The position numbers and the translations under genes were made by a program. From positions 1 to 53,553 of the forward strand of contig DAHXNO010000188.1 of the NCBI GenBank assembly GCA_027365345.1: a DNA stretch of 53,553 nt, in the 5' to 3' direction. Every line of letters starts with the position of its first letter. Positions within the stretch are counted from its first letter, which is position 1. Source of the DNA: Granulicella sp. GTDB taxonomy: Bacteria > Acidobacteriota > Terriglobia > Terriglobales > Acidobacteriaceae. Under the pieces are notes generated by a model. It was not told where the DNA came from. It made no database searches and saw nothing but the letters and a program-made list of their open reading frames with translations. Positions 45,636 through 53,553 of this stretch are shown piece after piece.

Positions 45636-48600
45636 TTAGAAGAGGATCCTGCCTTCAAAGGTCATATTGCGGACACCTGTTCCGGTGCCGATGTTGCTAC
45701 CTGAAGCAGCAGGGGTGTTATAGAAGTTGTTGAAGGACGATGGTGCAAGATTGTAATCACCTTCAAAGTTGCCAGGGGTGCCGTAATAGGAGCGGTTGAG
45801 GATGTTGTAGGCATCCACCTGGAGGCGGAAGGTGACGCGGTCTGTAATTTTGGTGGTCTTATAGACGCTGAAGTCCAGGTTATTGTTGCTGTCGCCACGG
45901 AGGATGTTGCGTCCGGAGCCCGGATAGGGGTTACCCATTAGGTTGGCCGCGAGTTGGTTGTTCGCGATAAAGCGAACCTGTGAGGGGGTGATGGGCGCAC
46001 CGCTGTTGTAATCCACGAGGATGGGGGCCGAGAGGTTCCCGGCAGTTCCGGTGTCTGTCCAGATGCCGAGGGTGCCTTCAGGCGCCTTCGGATTGGAGAG
46101 GATGGGGCGGGCGACATCGTCCCCAACGAAGGAATCGTTGAACGGCGCGTCGCTGTAGGAGGCGGAGGTTCTTGGGTCGTTTGGATTGACCTGAGGGGAG
46201 GAGCTGGTGACAGCCTCAAAGTCCGTGAATGGCTGGCCGCTGTTGTAGAGCCAGATGGCGTTGGCCTGCCAGCCGTTCACCAGGCGGTCGAGGATGTTGT
46301 TGCCGGTATGGTAGATGGGGAACTGATACACCATGCTGATACTGGCTATATCGGGGAAGTCGTTGCCGCTGTCGCCGCGCTCTCCCAGATCCGTGTTGAG
46401 CGGGTTCTGGGCGTAGGCGATGGTGTTTCCGCCGCTCCCTGTGGAGTAAATTTCGCTGGTGTTATCCATGGTCTTGCTGTAGGTATACGCGACGGTTGCC
46501 GTGATTCCGTGATAGCTGGTCATGGAGAGGTCGGTCTGGAAGCCGTTGTATATCGACCAGGCGGTGTTGCCAACCTCATCCACCTCTGTGGTCCCGCAGT
46601 GTATGTGGCCGATGTCAGCCCCTCCGGGGAGGGTGCTGTCAGCGGCGTTGCAGAGACTCGCGGGGTCGACGACGTTGGGGAAGTTAGCGGCGACGGGGGC
46701 AAGGTATGGATTGGCATTGAGTGACTGGAACTGGTCACTGGTGTGGTTGCCGACGTAGCGGACGTCAAGAACGGCGGCGTTCATGATCTGATACTGCACG
46801 CCAAGCAGGAAGCTCTGGCCTCTGGGGTTCCTGAAGTTGGGGCCGACTGTGGTGATGTTATCCAGGCCGGGGTTGCCTCCAGTCGGAATCAGGAGAGCAT
46901 CGTGCTTCTGCGCGGTGGTGAAGGTGGCTCCGCCGGTGGGCAGGCAGCTCACCGTGCCGTTGCAGTATGCGGTTCCCTGGTCGAGGAGCGGCGCGGAGGT
47001 AGCCACGTTCAGGTTGATGTTGTAGAAGGCGGGGTCTGCGTTGATGGCATAACCGCCGTGAATGACGAGACGCTTGTTGAATCCGTCGGGGGTGAAGTCA
47101 AAGCCAAAGCGAGGCTCGAAGTTCTTGTAGTAATCCGGGATATTCGGAAAGGTGGTAGCGGAGAGGGGAAGGGATGTATTCCAGGGGGGATTGGAGCCCG
47201 TCTGGTTGGCGACGCTTTCTCTGTGCAGGAGGTTAATCGCCTGCTGGAAGAATTCGTAGCGAAAGCCAAGATTCAACGTGAGGCTGGGAGTAACCTTCCA
47301 ATCGTCCTGGAAGTAGAGGGCGAAGTCGTCTTCCTTGAAGGGGATGACGGGGTTGCCGATGGCGAGCGTCACACTGCAATTGGTGCTGCCCGGGGTGGTG
47401 CAGTCGCCATTGATGAAGTTGTTCATGGTGTCATAGGAGAAGACACCGGAGGAGTTGGGGAGGAAGGTATTTGGGGAGTTCGTGTAGTCGAACTCGCCGC
47501 CGAAGGTGATGGCATGGTTGCCGACGTTCCAGTTTGCGTTGTTCTGGAGTTGGCCGGCCTTGACGATGCGGCCCTGAGGAATGTTGCTGGCGAGCCCCAG
47601 TGTGCCAATGAGTGGCCCACCTTGGAAAACATCCGTGATGGTGACCTCGCTGGGGCAGGTTTGAAACGCTGTGATGGTGCAGTTGGCGTAGCCGCCGCCG
47701 TCAAACGCCAGCGTGCTCTGTTGGAAGCTGTAGCGAAGCTGATCTTCCCAGTGAGGGCCGAAGGTGTGGGTTTCGTCGGCGCCGACCGACTGAACCTTAT
47801 CCGTGACGTCAAAAAATCCGCCGGCGGCGACAGGTGAGTAGGGGGTAGACGGCTCGGTCTGATAGAAGTAGCGGAGGAACATGCGGTCCTTGCTATCTGG
47901 CTGCCAGTCAAGGCGACCCAGATCCTCCTGATCTTTGTCGAGGGTGGGAATCTGACGGCCATACTGTGCGAACGGAACCTGGTAGGTAGCTCCGCTGTCG
48001 CCGGTGACAGCCACGTTGGTGGCCGCGCCGATCTGGCGGGGATTGCCGCCCAGCACGTTATAGGGACTCAGTTGCTGGAGGATGGTCATCCCATTGCTGT
48101 TGGGGAAGGCTGCGGCGAGCTGCTGGAGGCCCGCCGTGGTGGGGAATTCGTCTCCATCGCTGGTGACGAGGGCTCCGTACTCCGTGAAGTGGTTGAAGTA
48201 GGTTGATCCAAAGCCGAAGAGCTTATCCTTGATGATCGGGCCACCGAGGGTAGCGCCCCACCAGTTGCTGACGTAGCGGGGAACGACTGGGGCGATACAG
48301 CTATTGGCCGAAGGCGTTTGGCCGGGCGCGCAGAAGCCGAACTGCGGCCCCTTGGAGACGCCGGTGTCCAGCGAACTGGTGAAGTCGCCGGAGTACTTGT
48401 AGAGCACCGAGCCGTGGATGCTGTTGGTGCCGGATTTGGTGATGTAGTTTACGACGGAGCCCATGTTGCGGCCGTACTGCGCGCCAAAGTTGTTGGTGAT
48501 GACCTGAACTTGTGCAAGGGCCTCGTCATTGCTGAAGAAGACCTGGGGGCCGGTGACCGAGTTGTCGTTGTTGGATTGGCCGTCCAGCTCGAAGTTGTTG

Positions 48601-49184
48601 GAGCGGCCGCGCTCGCCGTCCACCGAGAGGCCCGCGCCATTGGTGTTGGAAAAGTTGTCGTCGTGGGTGTTGGCGACGCCGGGGATGAGCAGGGCGAGTT
48701 CATCGAAGCCGCCCGAGCTTCCCACCGGAAGGCTGGTGAGCTGTTGGGCGGTAAAAGTAGTGGTGACCTGCGCCTGGGTGGTATTAAGCTGATTCGCCGC
48801 GTCGGAGACGTTGACGACCTGAATCGCGCCGACGGCTAGCTTCTGCATACCCAACCCGGTATCGCGGCCAGCGCTGATCAGGACGTTCTTCAGGGCGTCG
48901 CCGGAGAAGCCGGGATAGTTGATATTGACACTGTAGCGACCGATCGGCATGTCATCGATATGGAATCTGCCGGTCTTGTCCGAGACGGTCTTGAGGGTGA
49001 TACCGGTGGAGACCGCGGTGGCGGTTACTGCTGCACCGGGGATGATGGCGCCGGAGGCGTCCGTCACGGTTCCCGAAATACTGCCAGTAATGATGCCTTG
49101 GGCGTAGCTCCGATTGAGGGTAAGGCCGAAGGGAAGGAGCAGCAGGAGAGCGATTGCAGCCCTCCGCAGAGAAGATATCGTCAT
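45636..49184 (-). CDS. Oar-like TonB-dependent outer-membrane receptor
   Basis: A 1182-residue outer-membrane receptor. The signal peptide is near MTISSLRRAAIALLLLLPFG with cleavage by SYAQG; next comes the carboxypeptidase-regulatory-like domain (GSISGTVTDASGAIIPGAAV, TGRFHIDDMPIGRYSV), then the plug with FELDGQSNNDNSVTGPQVFF and ITNNFGAQYGRNMGSVVNY, and a large barrel ending MTFEGRILF. The DGQSN and G-A-x-Y-G-R-x-x-G-S-x-V-N patterns are typical of the acidobacterial family. It is divergent from mnmE and ends in a 20-bp hairpin terminator. Its substrate cannot be told from sequence; GH79 lies on the same strand 1.6 kb downstream. Confidence 0.88.
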   Translation of the reverse strand: MTISSLRRAAIALLLLLPFGLTLNRSYAQGIITGSISGTVTDASGAIIPGAAVTATAVSTGITLKTVSDKTGRFHIDDMPIGRYSVNINYPGFSGDALKNVLISAGRDTGLGMQKLAVGAIQVVNVSDAANQLNTTQAQVTTTFTAQQLTSLPVGSSGGFDELALLIPGVANTHDDNFSNTNGAGLSVDGERGRSNNFELDGQSNNDNSVTGPQVFFSNDEALAQVQVITNNFGAQYGRNMGSVVNYITKSGTNSIHGSVLYKYSGDFTSSLDTGVSKGPQFGFCAPGQTPSANSCIAPVVPRYVSNWWGATLGGPIIKDKLFGFGSTYFNHFTEYGALVTSDGDEFPTTAGLQQLAAAFPNSNGMTILQQLSPYNVLGGNPRQIGAATNVAVTGDSGATYQVPFAQYGRQIPTLDKDQEDLGRLDWQPDSKDRMFLRYFYQTEPSTPYSPVAAGGFFDVTDKVQSVGADETHTFGPHWEDQLRYSFQQSTLAFDGGGYANCTITAFQTCPSEVTITDVFQGGPLIGTLGLASNIPQGRIVKAGQLQNNANWNVGNHAITFGGEFDYTNSPNTFLPNSSGVFSYDTMNNFINGDCTTPGSTNCSVTLAIGNPVIPFKEDDFALYFQDDWKVTPSLTLNLGFRYEFFQQAINLLHRESVANQTGSNPPWNTSLPLSATTFPNIPDYYKNFEPRFGFDFTPDGFNKRLVIHGGYAINADPAFYNINLNVATSAPLLDQGTAYCNGTVSCLPTGGATFTTAQKHDALLIPTGGNPGLDNITTVGPNFRNPRGQSFLLGVQYQIMNAAVLDVRYVGNHTSDQFQSLNANPYLAPVAANFPNVVDPASLCNAADSTLPGGADIGHIHCGTTEVDEVGNTAWSIYNGFQTDLSMTSYHGITATVAYTYSKTMDNTSEIYSTGSGGNTIAYAQNPLNTDLGERGDSGNDFPDIASISMVYQFPIYHTGNNILDRLVNGWQANAIWLYNSGQPFTDFEAVTSSSPQVNPNDPRTSASYSDAPFNDSFVGDDVARPILSNPKAPEGTLGIWTDTGTAGNLSAPILVDYNSGAPITPSQVRFIANNQLAANLMGNPYPGSGRNILRGDSNNNLDFSVYKTTKITDRVTFRLQVDAYNILNRSYYGTPGNFEGDYNLAPSSFNNFYNTPAASGSNIGTGTGVRNMTFEGRILF

Positions 49185-49442
49185 AGGTGTCGTCTCCAGT
49201 GTTTGGCAGGAACTAATATGGCTTATGCACGTAATCGGCCATTTCCAAGGGCTCCAATAAACTGTTGCTGATGAATGGTTAACGCGAGATGAGCCGTCGA
49301 CGGTCGCCGATCTTCTATTAGTTTTGGTGTCTTCCTATGGATTTTGGTAGGGATGTCGCGACCCGCTGGCTCTATTGCAGGACGTCGTTTCGAGCGACGG
49401 GACGGGAGGGGATGGTTCTGGGCATTGGGCGGGAGGAGGGAT

Positions 49443-51035
49443 ATGGAGATCCGGAAAACGGGCACTGATACGATTGTCGCCATCTCGACGCCGCCGGGGC
49501 GGGGCGGGATTGGGATTGTGCGGCTGGCTGGGCCGGAGGCGCTGGCCGTGGCGGAACGGCTGGTGCGAGTGGCTCGGCCACTGGAGCACGCGCGGATGCA
49601 ACGGGCTAAGGTGATCGATCTGCGCAGAATGGATCGGGGAGGTATCGCGCCACGAAGTATGGAAATGCTGAAGTTCGATAAGGACAATTTGAGCAGTGAG
49701 GGCGAGGGCGAGGCCGTGCCGATTCTGGATGACGCCATGGTGACAGTCTTCCTGGCTCCGCACTCCTACACGGGCGATACGGTGGTGGAGATCGCCGCCC
49801 ATGGGTCGCCGGTGGTGCTGGGCGTGCTGCTGCAAGGGGCCCTGGAGGTTGGCGCGGCGCTGGGAGCGAACGTGCGATTGGCGCAGGCCGGGGAGTTCAC
49901 CCGACGAGCGTTTCTGGCCGGAAAGATGGACCTGACCCAGGCCGAGGCCGTACATGACCTGATTGCCGCGCAGACGTTGGACCAGGCGCGAGTGGCTGCG
50001 CAGCAGATGGGCGGAGCGATTGCGCATCGGGTGACGCCGCCCAAGGGAGAGTTGCTGCACCTGATTGCGCTGCTGGAGGCGGGGATGGACTTTGCCTCTG
50101 GGGAGTTGGACGATGTGGAGACCGTTCCGCCAGCGCAGATCGAGGCTGGGATCAGGAGCGTGGAAGGGCCTCTGCAGGAGTTGGAGAGAAGCTTTCGGCG
50201 CGGTCAACTGATGCGGGATGGGGCGGCGATTGCGCTGATTGGGCCGCCCAACGCCGGCAAGAGCTCTCTGTTCAACCGCCTGCTGGAGCGGGAGCGGGCC
50301 ATTGTGACGCCGCTGCCGGGGACGACGCGGGACACGGTGGAGGAGTCGCTGGCGCTGGGAGGGATTCCGCTGCGGTTGATCGACACGGCGGGAGTGCGTG
50401 GAGGCTCGAGCGTAGCGGAGGCCGCGGGAGTTGACCTGGCCGAGCAGCATGGGATGCTGCGCTCTCGCCAGGCGATGGCGGATGCGGACCTGGTGCTGCT
50501 GATCCATGATGCAAGCCAGGAGTGGACAGAGGCAGAGCGCGAGATGGCTGCGGCGTTGGGGGCGCGGTTGGGAGCCGGGTTTGACGCTCCGCCGGAGCAG
50601 AGCGGCGAAGGGGTTGATGCGGAGACGGCAGAAGCGCGGAGAGCGGAGACGGGCATGGTGCGGCCACATCTGGTGGTGTACAACAAGGTGGATCTACTGG
50701 CAGTCGGTGCCTTGCGGCCGGCGGAGGGAATCTTCACCAGCGCATTGACCGGGGATGGGATCGAAGGGCTGCGGGCCGCGATTCTGGAGCAACTGGGTGC
50801 GGGCGGAGGGCTAGCCGAGAGCGGCGCTCTCAATACGCTGCGGCAACAGGAGGCGGCGCGAGCGGCGCTGGCAGCGCTGGCGGACGCAAAGACGGCTAAC
50901 GCGAGCGGGTTGCCGCATGAGGTGATCCTGATGGATCTGCACCGCGCCCTGGAGGCGCTGGATTCGTTGACCGGCGCCACCACGCCGGACGATATCCTGG
51001 AGCGCATCTTCGCGATCTTCTGCATTGGAAAATAA
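49443..51035 (+). CDS. mnmE: tRNA modification GTPase MnmE
   Basis: MnmE with MnmG adds a carboxymethylaminomethyl group to the wobble uridine of certain tRNAs. The 530 residues begin MEIRKTGTDTIVAISTPPGR with RGGIGIVRLAGPEAL next (N-terminal folate-binding domain; HSYTGDTVVEIAAHGSP follows). The G domain has GPPNAGKSSLFN, DTAGVR and NKVD. The C-terminus FAIFCIGK carries the essential cysteine. It is longer than the usual 450 because of an insert near residues 60-85 (RGGIAPRSMEMLKFDKDN) and another within the G domain around residues 355-400. GGGAGGAGGG lies before the ATG at 49443. The G-domain insert is alanine/glutamate-rich. Confidence 0.96.
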   Translation: MEIRKTGTDTIVAISTPPGRGGIGIVRLAGPEALAVAERLVRVARPLEHARMQRAKVIDLRRMDRGGIAPRSMEMLKFDKDNLSSEGEGEAVPILDDAMVTVFLAPHSYTGDTVVEIAAHGSPVVLGVLLQGALEVGAALGANVRLAQAGEFTRRAFLAGKMDLTQAEAVHDLIAAQTLDQARVAAQQMGGAIAHRVTPPKGELLHLIALLEAGMDFASGELDDVETVPPAQIEAGIRSVEGPLQELERSFRRGQLMRDGAAIALIGPPNAGKSSLFNRLLERERAIVTPLPGTTRDTVEESLALGGIPLRLIDTAGVRGGSSVAEAAGVDLAEQHGMLRSRQAMADADLVLLIHDASQEWTEAEREMAAALGARLGAGFDAPPEQSGEGVDAETAEARRAETGMVRPHLVVYNKVDLLAVGALRPAEGIFTSALTGDGIEGLRAAILEQLGAGGGLAESGALNTLRQQEAARAALAALADAKTANASGLPHEVILMDLHRALEALDSLTGATTPDDILERIFAIFCIGK

Positions 51036-51081
51036 TCGGGCGGCCGGGCGCCGACTCTACAGGCCGCGCAGCCTTCTGCTT

Positions 51082-51229
51082 GAGCTCCGGCGTCGAGCAT
51101 TTTTCCCGTAGGTGTAGTCCAGCAGATTGAGAGGTATGGGCGTTTCCCCCAATGAAAACGCCACTGCACAATCGCTTTTGGACACCCATCAACGGGAAAA
51201 ATGCTCTCGACCGTCCGGGCTTTGAGCTC
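51082..51229. repeat. Palindromic element between mnmE and the SWIM gene
   Basis: The ends are inverted repeats: GAGCTC (51082-51087) and GAGCTC (51224-51229) on the outside, and GCATTTTTCCCGT (51097-51109) against ACGGGAAAAATGC (51192-51204) inside, with GTCGA/TCGAC flanking the inner arms. A small central hairpin, GGCGTTT/AAACGCC (about 51139-51162), lies between. The whole reads like a short non-coding mobile or structured element, or a complex terminator. Confidence 0.5.
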
Positions 51230-51296
51230 GTCCTGGAGGCTTCCCTCGCGCGTGAAAGCAGCTCGCTATGGGATACGTTCTGCGCGGGCAAGGGGA

Positions 51297-52346
51297 TCAG
51301 TTCCGGGCCGATCTAAGTTTGCGGGGTTCGGCTACCTGCTTCTTGTTTGCCTTCTTCTTCGCTTTCTTCTTTGCCACCGGCAGGGATGGCGCGGTGGGCT
51401 TTGCCTTGGTCTTTACAGCTTTCTGGGCCATAGCTTTTTTCGCCGCCGCCTTTTTGGCCACGGCTTTTTTGGCCGCTGCTTTTAAGGCCGCAGTTGTCTT
51501 TTGCAGCCTGGGCGGTGCGGCGGTCGGCTGGGGTTCGGTTTTGCGCGTTTGCGGAGTTTTGCGTGTTTGTGGGAGTGGCGCGGCCTGGGCGACGCGCCCG
51601 GGTTTTGCTGAAGGCGTGGAGCTGGCCGGCGGGGTGGCGTCAGCCATGTCCAGCCCAAAGAGCTTGGAGAGATCCTCGCCTCCAAGCGCCTTTGCGGGAC
51701 TCTGCTTCGCGCCTGGAAGCGACTTGCCGGCGCTGGCGATGAGCTCCTGTTCGTTTACAGCGCGCAGGCGAAAGAGCAGCTCGGGCTGTTGATCCAGACG
51801 AGCGCCCACGCCATAGAGAACTGCGGCGACATGCTTGCACATCTCCGCCCAATCCGGACAACTGCAGGACAGCTTGATCTCTTTGGGCGACGGGAAGAGC
51901 CCAGTCTGCTGCCGGCTGATGCGCTCCATGACGCCTTTGGAGAGCCGGCCTTGCAGGAGTTCGACGAGAGAGTCGATCGATCCGGCGCAATCGGCACAGA
52001 TCGATTTCCAGCGCGGCTGGGCAACCGGAAGGATTTCCACTTTGACGGTGTAGATCTCTGAGCCGCTGACCAGCGCGGTGATCTGGCCTGCTTCGATCTG
52101 CAGATCGACCACCGAGCCGTTGCGCAGGTAGGTTCGGCCGCGGGGCAGGCGGTTGGAGAAGTCGCTGTAGGACTCCAGGTTCTGGCACCACGCCTTGCCC
52201 CAGAAGGTGGCGGCGATGGTGCGGCCCGGGATGTTGACCGGAGAGATGGTTCGGCCCTTCTTGCGCAGGCTTTCCATCTTCTGCAACGCCTTGCGGCGGC
52301 GCTCGGCTACCGGTACATACGGTCTCCATCCATAGCTGTCATACAT
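51297..52346 (-). CDS. SWIM zinc-finger protein with histone-H1-like Lys/Ala tail
   Basis: A 349-residue protein. The N-terminal half has the motif set of bacterial SWIM proteins: GRTIAATFWGKAWCQNLESY, RTYLRNGSVVDLQIEAGQI, then the zinc site CSCPDWAEMCKHVAAVLYGV (CxC..CxH). From about residue 235 the protein becomes Ala/Pro/Lys-rich, and the last 80 residues contain repeated AAAKKAVAKKAAAKK-type units that resemble eukaryotic histone H1 tails and are expected to bind DNA non-specifically. It starts three bases after the stop of the SNF2-family gene, so the two form an operon and probably act together on DNA or nucleoprotein. Confidence 0.85.
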   Translation of the reverse strand: MYDSYGWRPYVPVAERRRKALQKMESLRKKGRTISPVNIPGRTIAATFWGKAWCQNLESYSDFSNRLPRGRTYLRNGSVVDLQIEAGQITALVSGSEIYTVKVEILPVAQPRWKSICADCAGSIDSLVELLQGRLSKGVMERISRQQTGLFPSPKEIKLSCSCPDWAEMCKHVAAVLYGVGARLDQQPELLFRLRAVNEQELIASAGKSLPGAKQSPAKALGGEDLSKLFGLDMADATPPASSTPSAKPGRVAQAAPLPQTRKTPQTRKTEPQPTAAPPRLQKTTAALKAAAKKAVAKKAAAKKAMAQKAVKTKAKPTAPSLPVAKKKAKKKANKKQVAEPRKLRSARN

Positions 52347-52349
52347 GCG

Positions 52350-53553
52350 CTATGCCTCCTTGAGCGCCGAGTTCAGGTCCAGCGCAACCAATTTGAGCAG
52401 TTCGTCGTCCTTCATCTCGGTGAGCAGCAGACCGGCTCCGCCTTCCAGCATATCCTGCGCAATCTGGCGTTTGGATTCGATCATGGCGTCGATCTTCTCT
52501 TCGACCGTTCCCTGGCAGACGAACTTGTGCACCAGAACGTTCTTGTTCTGCCCAATGCGGTAGGCGCGGTCTGTGGCCTGGTTCTCCACGGCGGGATTCC
52601 ACCAGCGGTCAAAGTGGACCACATGCGAGGCCGCGGTCAGATTGAGTCCCGTGCCTCCCGCCTTGAGGGAGAGGACAAAGAATCCCACCGACTCATCTTC
52701 CTGAAAGCGGCGCACCAGATCCTTGCGAGCCTTTACCGGAGTTTCGCCGTGCAGCACCAGGCCGGGGCGTCCGAAGATGGAGCCAAGAAAGGACGCCAGC
52801 GGGGCGGTTACCTCGCGAAACTGGGTGAAGACCAGCACCTTCTCCTGGCGGGCCGCGATCACTTCCGCGATGTCGCGCAGACGGGCCCACTTGCCGCTGT
52901 CGGCTTCAGTCCAGGCGCTATCGCCCAGCCACTGCGAAGGGTGATTGCAGATCTGCTTGAAGCGCATCAGGAAGGACAGGACCAGCCCCTTGCGGCGGAT
53001 TCCTGTGGCCGTATCCAGCAGCCGGGCGAGGTCGTCCACCGCCTGTTGATAGAGCGCGGCCTGCTTGCGGCTGAGCTGGCAAAAGGCCTTGACTTCGGTC
53101 TTATCCGGCAGATCGGAGATGACCGAGGGATCCGTCTTGAGTCGGCGCAGAATGTACGGCCGGACCAGTTCCCGCAATGGGCCGTAGGGGTTGTGGGTGC
53201 GATCGGCGAGACGCCTGGTGAGCCGGGTGAACTCCTTTGCCGACCCCAGCAGCCCGGGATTGATGAAGTCGAAGATGGACCACAGATCGCCGAGGCGGTT
53301 TTCGACGGGAGTGCCGGTGAGTGCGAAGCGGGAGTCCGCCTTGAGCAGCTTGGCGCTGCGGGTCTGCCTGGCGTTGGGGTTCTTGATGGCCTGGGCTTCG
53401 TCCAACATCGCCAGACGCCAGGAGGTTTCTGTGAGCCAGGGAAGACGCAGCAGCGCGCCGTAACTGGCGATGACCACATCGACCTCCGCCAGGGAGTCCG
53501 CGGAGAGGCTCTTGAGCTGGTCGCTGGACATGGCGGAGGTATGGGCGACCAGG
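52350..53553 (-). CDS. SNF2-family DNA-dependent ATPase/helicase (5' end cut by window edge)
   Basis: The visible part is about 400 residues of a Swi2/Snf2 ATPase. Motif II reads LDEAQAIKNPNARQT (DEAQ box), motif III ALTGTPVENRLGDLWSIFDF, then helicase-C motifs VLVFTQFREVTAPLASFLG, LSLKAGGTGLNLTAASHVVH and DRWWNPAVENQATDRAYRIG. P-loop motifs I/Ia are missing only because the frame continues past the right edge; codons upstream of an internal ATG at 53531 (LVAHTSA) are family-like. Bacterial members include RapA-like and phage-defence ATPases. It is followed at three bases by the SWIM gene. Confidence 0.92.
   Translation of the reverse strand, partial: LVAHTSAMSSDQLKSLSADSLAEVDVVIASYGALLRLPWLTETSWRLAMLDEAQAIKNPNARQTRSAKLLKADSRFALTGTPVENRLGDLWSIFDFINPGLLGSAKEFTRLTRRLADRTHNPYGPLRELVRPYILRRLKTDPSVISDLPDKTEVKAFCQLSRKQAALYQQAVDDLARLLDTATGIRRKGLVLSFLMRFKQICNHPSQWLGDSAWTEADSGKWARLRDIAEVIAARQEKVLVFTQFREVTAPLASFLGSIFGRPGLVLHGETPVKARKDLVRRFQEDESVGFFVLSLKAGGTGLNLTAASHVVHFDRWWNPAVENQATDRAYRIGQNKNVLVHKFVCQGTVEEKIDAMIESKRQIAQDMLEGGAGLLLTEMKDDELLKLVALDLNSALKEA

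Noticed and set aside
46743-47837. Long + strand open frame of 364 codons
   Set aside because: Antisense shadow of the TonB-dependent receptor at 45636-49184.
49335-50669. 444-codon minus-strand open frame
   Set aside because: Antisense to mnmE, with no domain and shadow composition.

Overview
The window is GC-rich, gene-dense chromosomal DNA that looks like Acidobacteriota, most likely class Terriglobia (Acidobacteriaceae). The reasons are two very large Oar-like TonB-dependent receptors with an N-terminal carboxypeptidase-regulatory domain, a Tat-exported GH79 enzyme of the kind known from Acidobacterium capsulatum, a small DUF5818-like secreted protein, a DUF1080 protein, and several glycoside hydrolases next to ordinary soil-bacterial housekeeping genes. 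This placement is inferred from protein families, not from a marker phylogeny. I see no prophage, insertion sequence, CRISPR array or rRNA.

Layout. (1) 1-7.3 kb: the 3' part of larB, then two translation/transcription blocks on the + strand: rplM-rpsI-rpsB-tsf, and rpmG - tRNA-Trp - secE-nusG-rplK. The second block stops at rplK; rplA, rplJ, rplL and rpoB do not follow. (2) 7.6-10 kb: a GRP/DMT-type sugar permease, a small ABM-domain protein and a ribokinase-family kinase, plausibly a ribose uptake unit. (3) 10-16.5 kb: a small outer-membrane protein, ilvE, marC, and a minus-strand run mutM-thiE/tenI-yceD-rpmF-plsX. (4) 16.7-22 kb: a secreted serine beta-lactamase-like hydrolase, a secreted M1-peptidase homologue that has lost its catalytic residues, an rRNA 2'-O-methyltransferase and a membrane-anchored rhodanese. 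(5) 22.7-32.7 kb: a carbohydrate region with GH42 beta-galactosidase, an IclR regulator, a TonB-dependent receptor behind a near-consensus promoter, and a secreted GH130 enzyme. (6) 32.8-35.5 kb: arsR-arsD-arsA with a clear promoter and palindromic operator but no arsenite permease or arsenate reductase beside it. (7) 35.9-40.2 kb: small exported proteins (DUF1080, SYLF, outer-membrane barrel, DUF5818-like) separated by long gene-poor gaps, one of which holds apparent gene remnants. (8) 40.4-49.2 kb: glmS, GH79, an unknown membrane protein, a TonB-receptor C-terminal remnant with its own terminator, and a complete TonB-dependent receptor. (9) 49.4-53.5 kb: mnmE, a 150-bp palindromic element, and a SWIM zinc-finger protein with a histone-H1-like tail directly downstream of an SNF2-family ATPase that runs off the right edge.

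Working together. The housekeeping blocks supply ribosome and transcription-factor parts. The GH42, GH130, GH79 and TonB receptors point to growth on plant or microbial polysaccharides, with export by Sec and Tat and uptake across an outer membrane. No clear-cut new defence or mobile system is visible. The items most worth following are the SNF2-SWIM pair with its basic tail, the pump-less ars operon, the inactive M1 homologue, the truncated rplK cluster, and several non-coding structures (long rplM leader, tandem 14-15 bp repeats, palindromic element after mnmE).
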